Part shown: positions 7,991-17,613 of the stretch, piece after piece | How positions within the stretch are numbered: position 1 is the first letter of the stretch | Layout of the letters: the number at the start of each line of letters is the position of its first letter | Assembly (NCBI RefSeq): GCF_900167955.1 | Contig: NZ_FUYK01000009.1 | Location: forward strand, 1-64,000 | Source: Candidatus Nitrosotalea bavarica | Lineage (GTDB): Archaea; Thermoproteota; Nitrososphaeria; Nitrososphaerales; Nitrosopumilaceae | Length of the DNA stretch: 64,000 nt | Reading direction: 5' to 3' | Program-made: the position numbers and the translations under genes | Notes under the pieces: model-generated | Told to the model about the DNA's origin: nothing | Database searches by the model: none | The model's input: the letters and a program-made list of their open reading frames with translations, nothing else

Positions 7991-8651
7991 GAATTTCTTT
8001 CTCCTTTTTCAGTAAAGCTTCTTGTTCTCTTTCTCCCATCTTTCGTTTTACAGTCTTTAGCATCATGAAAGTATCTCGTTCCATCTCATCTAGTCGGAAT
8101 ATGATGAATTTGATTGCAGCGAGCAATCTGGGGATGAATACGTTTTCAATAGCATTAGATTTTCTTTTTGTTTTTTCAATCTCAAGTAATAGTTTACGAA
8201 GTGTTGTTTCCTTTTCTGCTACATCAAGAACCATCTTGTGTACATTCTGAAATGCTTTGATTGCTTCATTAATTGATGGAGGCAATTCCAAGAGGTGTTC
8301 TGTGAGTGCTTGATTGCTTTTTCCACCCTCAATCTTTGGAATTCGAACACCCATAACGTTCTTTGGAGTAATATGTAATTTATTTAATTGTGGGATCTTC
8401 ATGGCTTCGTTTTCTAGTCTCATAGCGCCAGCAAGCATCTCAGCCATTCGAATGGCTTGATATCCTTTTACTAGTTCTGCTTGAAGACCGCTTCTAAGTG
8501 AGGCCACACTCTTGCTGGTGTTAAAGAACTCCAAAATTAGCGCTTGTCTTTTTAGCTTGAGTAATTTTAGACCTTTTTTTGCAACAATGATTCTTCGTTT
8601 TGTACGGATGTATTCAAGACGGGTTGGTCTAATGTTAATTACTGATGGCAA
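7983..8651 (-). CDS. atpD: A/V-type ATP synthase subunit D (central stalk)
   Basis: This 222-residue rotor shaft subunit has long N- and C-terminal helices and the typical opening INIRPTRLEYIRTKRRIIVAKK. It connects the A3B3 head to the rotor with F and C. ATG 8651 lies 2 nt after the B stop. Length and placement directly after B are normal for archaeal operons. Confidence 0.92.
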   Translation of the reverse strand: MPSVINIRPTRLEYIRTKRRIIVAKKGLKLLKLKRQALILEFFNTSKSVASLRSGLQAELVKGYQAIRMAEMLAGAMRLENEAMKIPQLNKLHITPKNVMGVRIPKIEGGKSNQALTEHLLELPPSINEAIKAFQNVHKMVLDVAEKETTLRKLLLEIEKTKRKSNAIENVFIPRLLAAIKFIIFRLDEMERDTFMMLKTVKRKMGEREQEALLKKEKEILA

Positions 8652-8653
8652 TT

Positions 8654-10042
8654 TTATGCACCTGCACCAGATTTCTTTCTGTACTTTTCGATTAATTCTG
8701 GCTTGATACGATTAAGTTCAGAGTCTGATAATTCACTTAGTAGTTCCCAGCCAATATCCAAAGTTTGTTCAATTGAACGGTTCTCGTCCATTCCTTGGTT
8801 GACAAATTTTCTTTCAAAGTCATTAGCAACTTTCATGAATTTCCTATCAAGGTCACTAAGAGCTTCTTCACCTACGATTGCAGCCAATGATCTTGCATCT
8901 TTACCCTGTGCATAAGATGAATAAAGTTGGTCTGCAAGGCTTCGGTGATCTTCTCTTGTACTTCCCTTCCCAATACCTTGGTTCATCAAACGTGAAAGAC
9001 TTGTCAAGACATCCACGGGAGGGTGAATATCTCCTCTGTGTAGATCTCGACTCATGACAATCTGTCCTTCTGTAATGTAACCAGTAAGATCTGGAATTGG
9101 GTGAGTGATATCGTCTGCAGGCATTGTAAGAATTGGAATCTGAGTAACAGAACCGTTTCTTCCCTTGATTTTTCCCGCTCTTTCGTATAATGATGACAAG
9201 TCAGTGTACATGTAACCAGGATATCCTCTTCTTCCTGGAACTTCTTCTCTTGCAGCAGAAATTTCTCTTAATGCTTCACAATAGTTTGTCATATCAGTCA
9301 TAATTACAAGAACATGCATGTCTCTTTCATAAGCAAGATATTCTGCAGTAGTTAATGCAAGTCTTGGAGTAAGTAGACGCTCCATTGATGGGTCAGATGA
9401 GAGATTTAGAAATAGTGCAGTTCTTCCAAGTGCTCCACTTTCTTCAAATTGTTTTACGAAAAAGTTTGCTTCTTCACTTGTAATTCCCATTGCTGCAAAG
9501 ACTACTGAAAAGTTCTCTGAGCCTCCGAGAACTTTGGCTTGTCTTGCAATCTGTGCTGCAAGTAAGTTATGAGGAAGACCTGCACCTGAAAATATTGGAA
9601 GTTTCTGACCTCTGACTAGAGTATTCATTCCATCAATGTTAGACATTCCAGTTTGGATGAATTCAGATGGTTCTTCTCTTGAATATGGGTTAATACCAGA
9701 ACCTACCAAGTCAACTTTGGTTTTAGAAACAATTTTTGGACCATTATCTTTTGGATTTCCAAGACCGTCAAATACACGACCCAACATTTCGTCAGATACT
9801 GCCAACTGTGCAGTCTCTCCAAGGAATCTTACTGATGTATCACCAATGTTAAGACCTAGTGTTGCACCAAAGACCTGAACAACTGCAAGACCTTGTCTTG
9901 TATCAAGAACTTGACCTTGTCTTCTTTCACCATTTGGTAGTTTTATTTCTACCATTTCACCATAAGCTGCATTTTCTACACCCTCTACAAACATTAGAGG
10001 ACCTGCAATCTTTGAAATTGTTTTGTATGAAATATCAGTCAT
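8654..10042 (-). CDS. atpB: A/V-type ATP synthase subunit B
   Basis: This 462-residue non-catalytic nucleotide-binding subunit of the A3B3 head has the typical opening [18 protein letters not shown]. The P-loop region is replaced by [13 protein letters not shown], as expected for B. It contains the [18 protein letters not shown] segment and has the normal length. ATG 10042 directly follows the A stop with no spacer. Confidence 0.95.
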   Translation of the reverse strand: MTDISYKTISKIAGPLMFVEGVENAAYGEMVEIKLPNGERRQGQVLDTRQGLAVVQVFGATLGLNIGDTSVRFLGETAQLAVSDEMLGRVFDGLGNPKDNGPKIVSKTKVDLVGSGINPYSREEPSEFIQTGMSNIDGMNTLVRGQKLPIFSGAGLPHNLLAAQIARQAKVLGGSENFSVVFAAMGITSEEANFFVKQFEESGALGRTALFLNLSSDPSMERLLTPRLALTTAEYLAYERDMHVLVIMTDMTNYCEALREISAAREEVPGRRGYPGYMYTDLSSLYERAGKIKGRNGSVTQIPILTMPADDITHPIPDLTGYITEGQIVMSRDLHRGDIHPPVDVLTSLSRLMNQGIGKGSTREDHRSLADQLYSSYAQGKDARSLAAIVGEEALSDLDRKFMKVANDFERKFVNQGMDENRSIEQTLDIGWELLSELSDSELNRIKPELIEKYRKKSGAGA

Positions 10043-11806
10043 TTATCGTGTTGCCTCCGTTAATAATGTTAAAAATTCTTGTTGCATTTTGCTTTTTGTG
10101 TCCTTTACTAGTTGTTCAACTTGATCTTCCTTTGTCCATTTAATTTTCGATATCATTTTTCTTGATTCTAACTGGCCAATCTTTACAGATGTAATTCCTT
10201 TCTTGATTGCATCTGCTTCCATCTTACCAAATTCTAAGATTGTAGATAGCATTAAGAATTGTTTTCCAATTGATGTGTATGTATCCACATCATCGTATGC
10301 ACTCTGCTGAAGATAGTCTTCTCTAATTGATCTTGCAGTATCTAGTACACCTTTTTCTGGTTCTGGAAGTGCGTCGTAACCTACAAGCTGAACAATTTCT
10401 TGCAACTCAGATTCTTTTTGTAAAATTTCAAGTGCTTCTTTTCTTGATGAAATCCATGTTGCTGATACATTATTCTTGTACCAATCTCCCATGCCGTCTG
10501 CATAAAGTGAATAGCTGGTTAGCCAGTTAATTGACGGAAAGTGTCTTCTTGATGCCAAGCTTGCGTCAAGTGCCCAGAAAACTCTTGTTACTCTAAGTGT
10601 GTTTTGAGATACTGGTTCTGAAAAGTCACCACCTGGTGGAGATACTGCACCGACAAGTGTAAGAGAACCTACACGCTCTTCAGGTGAAATTACAACTGCT
10701 TTTCCACCTCTCTCATAAAATTCTGCCAGTCTTCTACCTAGATAAGCTGGATATCCTTCTTCACCTGGCATTTCTTCTAGTCTACCAGAAATTTCTCTGA
10801 GTGCTTCTGCCCATCTTGAAGTACTGTCTGCCATTAATGCAACACCGTATCCCATATCACGATAATATTCTCCCATTGTAATACCAGTGTAGATACTTGC
10901 TTCACGTGCAGCTACTGGCATGTTAGAAGTATTAGCAACAAGAATTGTACGCTCCATCAAAGGTCTCTTTGATTTGGGGTCTTCAAGTTTTGGAAATGTT
11001 GTAAGAACCTCAGTCATTTCATTTCCTCTTTCTCCACAACCTACATAGACAATCACATTACTGTCAGCCCATTTTGCAAGCTGCTGCTGAGTTACTGTCT
11101 TTCCACTTCCAAATGGACCTGGAATTGCAGCTGTGCCACCTTTTGCAACTGGGAAGAAAGTATCAAGTACTCTTTGTCCAGTAAGCAATGGTTCCTCCGG
11201 AGGTAACTTGCGTAGAACTGGTCTTGGAGTTCTTACAGTCCACCAGCTGGACAGACCAATTTCTGTCTTGGTTCCATTTTGTACGGTTGCAACAATATCA
11301 TTAACAGTATACTTGCCTTCAGAAATATCAGTCAGTATTCCTTTAACATTGTAAGGAACCATTATTTTATGCATGATAAGTGGAGTTTCTTGAACTTCAC
11401 CAATTATTTCTCCAGGCGAAACATGATCTCCTTTTTTCTTTAATGGAACAAAGTCCCATTTTATTTTCTGGTCTAGTGCAGGAATGACTTTTCCTCTACT
11501 GATAAAATCACCACTTTGTTCTCTTAGAATATCTAATGGTCTTTGGATTCCGTCATAAATTGATTTTAGTAAACCTGGTCCAAGCTGCATTGAGAGTGGT
11601 CTTTTTGTATTGATTACCTTCTCTCCTGGGCGAAGACCAGTTGTATCTTCATAAACTTGAACTGTTGCCTTGATTCCGTCGATTTTAATTATTTCTCCTA
11701 CTAGTCCCATATCACCAATGCGAACAACGTCAAACATTTGTGCGCCTTCAAGGCCACTTGCGATTACTACAGGACCTGAGATTCTTGTGATTATTCCTTC
11801 AGCCAT
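10043..11806 (-). CDS. atpA: A/V-type ATP synthase catalytic subunit A
   Basis: This 587-residue catalytic subunit has Walker A GPFGSGKT at residues 230-237. The non-homologous bulge domain (about 110-180) separates A from the F-type beta subunit. The GERGNEMTEVL catalytic region is present. It works with B as the hexameric head. ATG 11806 lies 9 nt after the F stop. Length is normal and no intein is present. Confidence 0.96.
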   Translation of the reverse strand: MAEGIITRISGPVVIASGLEGAQMFDVVRIGDMGLVGEIIKIDGIKATVQVYEDTTGLRPGEKVINTKRPLSMQLGPGLLKSIYDGIQRPLDILREQSGDFISRGKVIPALDQKIKWDFVPLKKKGDHVSPGEIIGEVQETPLIMHKIMVPYNVKGILTDISEGKYTVNDIVATVQNGTKTEIGLSSWWTVRTPRPVLRKLPPEEPLLTGQRVLDTFFPVAKGGTAAIPGPFGSGKTVTQQQLAKWADSNVIVYVGCGERGNEMTEVLTTFPKLEDPKSKRPLMERTILVANTSNMPVAAREASIYTGITMGEYYRDMGYGVALMADSTSRWAEALREISGRLEEMPGEEGYPAYLGRRLAEFYERGGKAVVISPEERVGSLTLVGAVSPPGGDFSEPVSQNTLRVTRVFWALDASLASRRHFPSINWLTSYSLYADGMGDWYKNNVSATWISSRKEALEILQKESELQEIVQLVGYDALPEPEKGVLDTARSIREDYLQQSAYDDVDTYTSIGKQFLMLSTILEFGKMEADAIKKGITSVKIGQLESRKMISKIKWTKEDQVEQLVKDTKSKMQQEFLTLLTEATR

Positions 11807-11815
11807 TTATCATCA

Positions 11816-12154
11816 TCAACTCGAGGGTATACTTATTCCTAACACTCTCTTTGCTAGTACAGCAATAGATTCTTCTTGAATATTACCTTCTAAAGCAGGC
11901 ATGAATATTACCAAAGGTTCGATCGAACCTTCGATCTTTTTCCTAAAGATCGCAGGAAGGCTACTTCGAACAACATCACTTACAATAATTAGACTATAGT
12001 TACCGGATGCAAAGAGATCTTGAATTATCTTGCTTGCCTCTTCGCCACTTGTAATGAAGGTGTCTTCTATTCCTAGAAGATTATATCCTATAACAAGTTC
12101 TCGCTCTCCTACTACTGCTATTTTTCCACTGGTTTCAGATTGTTGTTTTGACAT
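11816..12154 (-). CDS. atpF: A/V-type ATP synthase subunit F
   Basis: The 112-residue product has a Rossmann-like fold and opens with IAVVGERELVIGYNLLGIE, typical of the small central-stalk subunit F. It also carries the SLIIVSDVV strand region. It sits between C and A as in most archaeal operons, 4 nt after the C stop. Confidence 0.9.
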   Translation of the reverse strand: MSKQQSETSGKIAVVGERELVIGYNLLGIEDTFITSGEEASKIIQDLFASGNYSLIIVSDVVRSSLPAIFRKKIEGSIEPLVIFMPALEGNIQEESIAVLAKRVLGISIPSS

Positions 12155-12158
12155 TTTC

Positions 12159-13226
12159 TCACTCTATTAGTAATAATGAATTAATGTATTCGGGGGATAG
12201 GTTATAGCGTTTACCATAAGCGATCCTTTTGATATTTTCACGCTCGTGTTCTGTGTTGATGATAAAGTAGAATATAGTACCAATTGAAAGTGCAATATTT
12301 TTCAATTTTTTGACATATTCAGAATTTATGAATTTATCCAATGCAATTTCAAAGTCAATCAGACTCTTTGATTGCTTGTATTGTGCTAGTGCGTTGACTA
12401 GCATGAATCTATTTTCGACTCTACCTACAATTTCTGCCACATCTTTTGCTCCATATACATCTAACAATTCATTTTTGGTAATTTTTCCACCTTCGACTAG
12501 ATGTTTGCTTACTATATCCTTGTCAAGATCAGATTCTTTAGCTTTGAGGATACTGAGAATATTCTTTTTATCTATTTCTGTTCTTATCAGATCACGAATT
12601 ATTCCCTCATCACCTTGGAAGAATTTGAGTGACTCTAGCAAATTATGATAATAGAAAGACTGGAGTGCAGACATCATAGGTCCGAGATCGCCTGTCTTTT
12701 GATATATTTCTAGATGTTGCATCAAAACTGTTCCATAATTGTATTTTACAAGCTGATGTACAACACCATCAACTCCAGTTTGAGATAAAATTATTTTCAT
12801 CTCATCATGTGAGATATTTCCAGCAGATATTCCTGCAGGAACATTTCTGCTTGAGACAAGAAATGATTCTGTCTCTGAGATTGGTCTTCCCATACTCTTT
12901 GCAGAGAGTATAAGTTCAATATTGTAAATATCCCATTTTGAAAGATATGCCCTGACAGCAGACTTGCCACTAAATGGAGTTGCTTCCAATGCAGTTTTGT
13001 TGATATATACAAGATGTCTGTTAAGTGCAACTTCTAATAATTCGGATTGTTTGAAAATTGTTGCAGCCTTTTCAATTTCTGTTTTATACCAAGTAGACTC
13101 AAGCGTCTTTACCATCTCAGTCTCGTCTTTTGCCTTCATTAGATTTTGTATTGTTTCTTTTGAAAGAAGATTAAGTGAAATTGCTTGTAGTCTACCAAAT
13201 GATGATGCGTATTGTGATGTTGGCAT
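12159..13226 (-). CDS. atpC: A/V-type ATP synthase subunit C
   Basis: This 355-residue, all-helical subunit is the funnel that couples the central stalk to the K ring. It shows the typical YLSKWDIYNIELILSAKSMG segment and the repeat-like three-part helical organisation of the family. Its ATG at 13226 overlaps the E stop by 1 nt, indicating coupled translation. Confidence 0.9.
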   Translation of the reverse strand: MPTSQYASSFGRLQAISLNLLSKETIQNLMKAKDETEMVKTLESTWYKTEIEKAATIFKQSELLEVALNRHLVYINKTALEATPFSGKSAVRAYLSKWDIYNIELILSAKSMGRPISETESFLVSSRNVPAGISAGNISHDEMKIILSQTGVDGVVHQLVKYNYGTVLMQHLEIYQKTGDLGPMMSALQSFYYHNLLESLKFFQGDEGIIRDLIRTEIDKKNILSILKAKESDLDKDIVSKHLVEGGKITKNELLDVYGAKDVAEIVGRVENRFMLVNALAQYKQSKSLIDFEIALDKFINSEYVKKLKNIALSIGTIFYFIINTEHERENIKRIAYGKRYNLSPEYINSLLLIE

Positions 13227-13780
13227 TACATTTTCTCCGAGAGGAAGCTCTTGACTTGGTCTTCATTGGTTCTAAGTAATTCTTCAAAAGTAAGGTCCAA
13301 TTCTCTTGTTCCTTCTTTGTTTTCTGCAATGATTCCACCAAGGGTCTTGATTGACTTGCTTGTGGTTACTCCAAGTTCTTTGAGAATTGATTTGTCTTCT
13401 TCTCGGCAATGAACGATAATATTTTGACCAAGTTTCTTTTTTGAATTGCTAACCATAGTTTCAAGAGCTTTCTTGTACTGTGGACTCTTTGAATAATTTT
13501 CAATCTCTTGTTGTATTACGGTAAAAGCAGATTGCATATTGGCATTTATAGCATCAAACATTATTTTCTTTGCTTGGAGTTTTGAAGCTTCGATTATTCT
13601 TGCTTGTTCTCTTTCTGATTTTATTTTGGCCTCAGTTGAAAAACGTTCTTGAATCTCTTTGATAGTGTGATTCATCTCTGATTGGAGCTTTGATTTTTTT
13701 TCAGCCAGATCTTTTTCAAGACCATCAAGCTCTTTTCGCTTTCTACTCTCTATCTCTTGAATGAACGTTTCAATGCTCAT
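13226..13780 (-). CDS. atpE: A/V-type ATP synthase subunit E (peripheral stalk)
   Basis: The 184-residue product has a long charged N-terminal coiled coil (residues 1-90) and a globular C-terminal domain with the GGIIAENKEGTRELDLTFEELL motif characteristic of subunit E. It pairs with H to form the stator stalks. It begins 12 nt after K. Confidence 0.92.
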   Translation of the reverse strand: MSIETFIQEIESRKRKELDGLEKDLAEKKSKLQSEMNHTIKEIQERFSTEAKIKSEREQARIIEASKLQAKKIMFDAINANMQSAFTVIQQEIENYSKSPQYKKALETMVSNSKKKLGQNIIVHCREEDKSILKELGVTTSKSIKTLGGIIAENKEGTRELDLTFEELLRTNEDQVKSFLSEKM

Positions 13781-13792
13781 TACTGAAAACCA

Positions 13793-14137
13793 CTATAGTA
13801 TGCCAAGTAACAATATGATTCCTAATACGAAACCAATAATCCAAAGAGTTTCTGGAATGACAAAGAAGAACAATACCTGACCAAACTTCTCTGGTTTCTC
13901 AGCAATAATACCCATACCGGCTGCACCAATACCCTGTTGTGCATTACCAGTACCAATAAGACCACCTGCGATTGCAATTGCGGCTGCAATTGCCAAAAGT
14001 GGTTTTGTTAATCCGCTACTAGTAGTAGAAGTGTCGGCTGCAAATGCTGGAGTTGTTGACACAAATGTTGATAGTGCAATTGTCAATCCCGCAGCTATAA
14101 CTAAAAGCGACAATTTTGAACGCTTGTTAAGCACCAT
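13793..14137 (-). CDS. atpK: A/V-type ATP synthase proteolipid subunit K
   Basis: This ring subunit of about 114 residues has two conserved membrane helices after a cleavable-looking signal peptide (basic start, hydrophobic core, TPAFA-AD site). The ion-carrying Glu lies in helix two (FFVIPETLWIIGF), and the glycine-rich first helix is present (AIAGGLIGTGNAQQGIGAAG). It is the first gene of the operon. ATG 14137 is preferred over TTG 14143 because a TATA element (about 14161-14170) lies about 26 bp upstream. Confidence 0.9.
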   Translation of the reverse strand: MVLNKRSKLSLLVIAAGLTIALSTFVSTTPAFAADTSTTSSGLTKPLLAIAAAIAIAGGLIGTGNAQQGIGAAGMGIIAEKPEKFGQVLFFFVIPETLWIIGFVLGIILLLGIL

Positions 14138-14248
14138 CACCAAAGGCTCATTGAAAGAGGCTATATTAATCTAATTCTTGCAAAGTAAATTTTATGTTTT
14201 TGAAATTAACAAATGTGCGCTCATCGTACATTTTTTATAATAATTAGA
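14138..14248. promoter_or_regulatory. Promoter region of the ATP synthase operon
   Basis: On the minus strand ATTAATATAG at 14161-14170 is a good TATA box, about 26 bp before ATG 14137. The rest of the 111-bp gap to the rhodanese stop is AT-rich with no further feature. Confidence 0.5.
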
Positions 14249-15034
14249 TTAAGTTTTTGAAAGTTCTATTGGCAAGTCAAGTTTGTTTCCCCACTCACCC
14301 CAAGAACCAAGATAGACCTTGACATTTTTGAAACCAAGTAATTTTAATGCTACAAAAGAATTCGCTGCACGATATCCTCCCTGACAATATGTTATAATTT
14401 CATCATCTTTTGAAAAATTATACGTCTTGGCAAGATCCTCATTTGATTTCATAGTACCGTCATCATTTACATTTAGCATCCAATCAATATTGATAGCAGT
14501 TGGGATGTGTCCCTTTCTTGCAGCCCTGATTGTGACTCCATTGTATTCATCTTTGCCTCTTGCATCAAGAAGCTTGATTTTGCCAATCTTTTTGTTGATG
14601 TATTCATAACCTGCAATTACATCTTTGTTAATCTTGCCTGAAAATTTTTCTGGTTTGAATCCATTTGTCTTGGTTTCTGTAACAAGACCAAGACTCTTCC
14701 ATTTCTTAAATCCCCCATCTAACATGAATGTATTAGGGTGTGAAAAATACATCAGAGTCCAGACACCCCTTGCTGCACTCATTCCAGAAATTTCATCATA
14801 AAATACAACTGTCTTGTTATTTGTCACACCCAAAAAAGAGAGAAGATTTTCCATCTGTTTTTCAAATGCATTTATTCCATCTTTTGAGGTATCAGACCAA
14901 TGATAATAGAAAAAATCAAGATTTACAGCACCTGGAATGTGTCCTTCCAAATAATCCTTGTATGATCTTGAATCAACAAGAATTAAATCTGGTTTTTCAA
15001 TCTTCTTTAGCAATTCATTAGGTGAGATTAGCAT
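14249..15034 (-). CDS. Sulfurtransferase, tandem rhodanese domains (SseA type)
   Basis: The 261-residue product has two rhodanese domains: an inactive N-terminal one (residues 1-120, with DSRSYKDYLEGHIPGAVNLD) and a C-terminal one carrying the active-site Cys217 in YCQGGYRA. It would transfer sulfane sulfur from thiosulfate or mercaptopyruvate to cyanide or a thiol acceptor. The loop CQGGYR differs from the common CRYGVR or CGSGVTA types, so the acceptor cannot be named. It is monocistronic. Confidence 0.85.
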   Translation of the reverse strand: MLISPNELLKKIEKPDLILVDSRSYKDYLEGHIPGAVNLDFFYYHWSDTSKDGINAFEKQMENLLSFLGVTNNKTVVFYDEISGMSAARGVWTLMYFSHPNTFMLDGGFKKWKSLGLVTETKTNGFKPEKFSGKINKDVIAGYEYINKKIGKIKLLDARGKDEYNGVTIRAARKGHIPTAINIDWMLNVNDDGTMKSNEDLAKTYNFSKDDEIITYCQGGYRAANSFVALKLLGFKNVKVYLGSWGEWGNKLDLPIELSKT

Positions 15035-15301
15035 ATTTCATATCTAAGATGAGGGTAACCTAAATCCCTTTTCACATTTGTCAAGTAAACCATATGACAA
15101 AATAAAAAACACATGAAATTTTTTACAAATACACATAGAACATATTTGAAGAAAAAGAAAATTGTTATAATTTTCACATGCCACAAATTCTTATATCTTG
15201 GTAAAATAGGATAATATCACAAAATGAAAATTCTAGATTATCAAACCATGAAAAATTATTGGCTTGTAATACAAGAGTCATTTTAAAAATAGTGAGTAAT
15301 A
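15035..15301. other. Intergenic region with no assigned gene
   Basis: This is 267 bp of AT-rich DNA between divergent genes. It contains a 20-codon frame (15224-15286) that I do not trust. Promoters for both flanking genes must lie here, but no single TATA box stands out. Confidence 0.4.
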
Positions 15302-15982
15302 ATGACAAAGATAAAAAAACAAAGTCCAAGTCTATCAGTTTTTCGGACTTTTAAGACAAAGGATAAAGAGTTTACAGGTGAAGCGATGCGACAGCGAGGA
15401 ATAATTATTCATCTTGCAGCCGAGACTTTACCAACAAGAAAGACACGTACTGCAATTGCACACAAGCTTGCTGAACTAAACGGAACTACATGGCAGAATA
15501 TCTACTCTGGAATTTTTAGAGATTTAGACGAAATTCTCCTTCCTCTGGAATTAGTAGAAGAAGCTGGGAGGCTGCCAATAAAGCGCGGCCCAAAAGCGCT
15601 CCAAGAGCAGGGAGTTCCATATTATCAACTAACTGACAGTGGGTTGCTTGTTGCAGCTTCTGTATCAGAGACAGACAAGGAAAGAACTCAGATCATGAAT
15701 AAATTTCTTGAAAAAGATTCTAACACAAGGGAGAAGGATTTGAAGAATGCAATTATTACATTACTTGACATTGCGCCAAATTTTGTTTTGCTAGTATTAA
15801 GAAGATATGTAGAGTCATACAGTGATGGAAAGATTGACAATCTTGTTCCATTCAACACGGAGCACATCAAAAAGGCCTTTGATGATACATTAAATGCTCA
15901 AAGGGAGCTCTTGGAAGGATTTGCGTCTTTATCCAACCATGACAGAGAGCCAATCATAGACTTCCTCAAGAAAGTAGGCTAG
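15302..15982 (+). CDS. Conserved archaeal protein of unknown function, probably soluble
   Basis: The 226-residue product is soluble, basic at the N-terminus and mostly helical. The stretch RTAIAHKLAELNGTTWQNIYSG, followed by LPIKRGPKALQ and YYQLTDSGLLVA, reads like a winged-helix core, so DNA binding is possible. No enzyme motif is visible. It stands alone. I do not recognise the family by name. Confidence 0.6.
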   Translation: MTKIKKQSPSLSVFRTFKTKDKEFTGEAMRQRGIIIHLAAETLPTRKTRTAIAHKLAELNGTTWQNIYSGIFRDLDEILLPLELVEEAGRLPIKRGPKALQEQGVPYYQLTDSGLLVAASVSETDKERTQIMNKFLEKDSNTREKDLKNAIITLLDIAPNFVLLVLRRYVESYSDGKIDNLVPFNTEHIKKAFDDTLNAQRELLEGFASLSNHDREPIIDFLKKVG

Positions 15983-16088
15983 TCTCAAAAATAATTAAAA
16001 TCCCTTTCCAAAAGAGCTTGATAATATTGATAATGTCATCTAAAGCCGCTTCTGGCAAATTATGTCATATTGAAAAAAAGTGATTAAT

Positions 16089-16655
16089 ATGACAGATGAG
16101 CTAATTGAAAATATAACGTACTTGATAGATTCTAAGAAGGGAGATATTGGAAGACTAGGCTATATTCTAAGTGCATTACAGGATGGTAAATCACTTTACA
16201 ATTCTGATAAAAAATATCTTGATTCACTGATTGTAACATACATGGGTTCCTCGAAGAAAAAATTTGGAGAGCAAAAATCTGTTGAAGAACTCAAAGCTGA
16301 GCTTGTAAGAGTAAAAGATAGACTAGAAAAATTCGAGAAACGCGGATACAAGAAACCTGTTGGAAGAAAAGCAGGATTTTTCTTTGTTACATGTTTCTTT
16401 GGATGGCATGCCATTATTACACTACTTGGTAGGGGATCTCTGATCAACATACAGGATATCAATCCATATCTCTTACCACTGTATTATCTAGAAAAGGTAA
16501 TCCCAGGACAATATCTAAACTATGTGTATCAATTCAATCTAACCATACCAAAGATTGTAGAACTTGCATGGATAGTAATGATGTTTACTTGGATAATACT
16601 TGGTTTTGCTTATTTAGGAAAATTCATTCGTTCAAGATACAACCCTAATCGTTAG
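16089..16655 (+). CDS. Membrane protein with cytoplasmic helical domain, unknown function
   Basis: The 188-residue product has a soluble N-terminal part (residues 1-95) with a short coiled coil (EELKAELVRVKDRLEKFEKR) and then two hydrophobic helices (about 98-118 and 155-178). ATG 16089 is preferred to GTG 16080. No family is recognised. The ligand or partner is unknown. Confidence 0.55.
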   Translation: MTDELIENITYLIDSKKGDIGRLGYILSALQDGKSLYNSDKKYLDSLIVTYMGSSKKKFGEQKSVEELKAELVRVKDRLEKFEKRGYKKPVGRKAGFFFVTCFFGWHAIITLLGRGSLINIQDINPYLLPLYYLEKVIPGQYLNYVYQFNLTIPKIVELAWIVMMFTWIILGFAYLGKFIRSRYNPNR

Positions 16656-16665
16656 GAACTAATTT

Positions 16666-17220
16666 TTATTTAAAATCAAAATCTTTAGAGTAGTCCTGTC
16701 CAGCAAGGGGCGAATGTGTTGAGTAATATGTAGTTCCATTAATTCTAATCTGTGCAGTACCACTTTGAAGTGCTGACCAAATCTGTGGATTATTTCCATC
16801 ATTGATTAGTTGTGCCTGACTTGTAATTATCTCAGAGTTGTGCTGTGTAAGAGGCAAGTATGTTGAACTATCTGATGCTCCTTCATATTTTTCTCCATAT
16901 TGGCCGTGTCCAATCGAAACACCGTTTACATAAATATCATAGCTTAGCATTTCAATAATCAAAGTATTGTCATTTGGATTTGTCAAATTAAATTTAGTCT
17001 CTATTGTTGCAGCCCTATTTGTTACAGACAATACAGATGAGCCATTGTATTTCATATCAAGTGGTTTTACTTCAGTTAATACTGATGTTAATGCAGATGG
17101 GGTATTATCATTATTAGATATCATGTTCTTAAGAAGACCTGAGCTTGGAAGAACGGCAACTATACCAAGTATTGCAACTATAACTCCTATAGCAACATAA
17201 ACTAAAATTTTCTTCTCCAT
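16666..17220 (-). CDS. Membrane-anchored LEA14-like beta-sandwich protein (paralogue 1)
   Basis: The 184-residue product has an N-terminal membrane anchor (residues 4-28) and an extracytoplasmic LEA_2/WHy-type domain. The pattern FNLTNPNDNTLIIEMLSYDIYVNGVSIG is the LEA14 strand pattern of a hydrophobic residue, NP and an S-YD-Y core. Two further genes at 42956 and 48905 have the same layout. The role is unknown; stress or envelope functions are proposed for LEA14-like proteins generally. Confidence 0.7.
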   Translation of the reverse strand: MEKKILVYVAIGVIVAILGIVAVLPSSGLLKNMISNNDNTPSALTSVLTEVKPLDMKYNGSSVLSVTNRAATIETKFNLTNPNDNTLIIEMLSYDIYVNGVSIGHGQYGEKYEGASDSSTYLPLTQHNSEIITSQAQLINDGNNPQIWSALQSGTAQIRINGTTYYSTHSPLAGQDYSKDFDFK

Positions 17221-17295
17221 GAATATTTTACTAATTGTTCAATTCTTAAATGTTGAGTTGAAAACGCTTATAGTAAAAGTTTCAAAAGAAAATCT

Positions 17296-17613
17296 ATGCA
17301 ATATTATCAAGCAATCAGAATAGGTCAGGAAAGATCAAGAAAATCACAGATGATTTTGTTCTCACATGCAGGATTTGCCATGCTTACACTTACTGTAAAA
17401 AAATCTCAAGGAACATTTGTTCCTGTAGGAGAAAAAGAACTTGTGGCCATTATTGAAAAACCAGGAGAAGGCTGGCTTGTGGTAATAGTTGATGAAGAAG
17501 GATATGCCAAGTCACAATCCAAAGTTCTCAAAGAGGATGAAGCAAAAGAAATTTTAAAAAAAGCTACTTCTGCAGGAATTCCACAATATGATGGACAGAT
17601 CAGACTAGTGTAA
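17296..17613 (+). CDS. Small conserved protein of unknown function
   Basis: The 105-residue soluble protein is rich in beta strands ([18 protein letters not shown] and [20 protein letters not shown]) with a C-terminal helix. A CTTATAG element lies about 26 bp before ATG 17296. It converges with, and overlaps by 14 nt, the UMP kinase gene. No family motif is recognised. Confidence 0.55.
   Translation: MQYYQAIRIGQERSRKSQMILFSHAGFAMLTLTVKKSQGTFVPVGEKELVAIIEKPGEGWLVVIVDEEGYAKSQSKVLKEDEAKEILKKATSAGIPQYDGQIRLV

Noticed and set aside
15224-15286. 20-codon open frame upstream of the conserved gene at 15302
   Set aside because: Too short, with no clear promoter spacing or compositional support.
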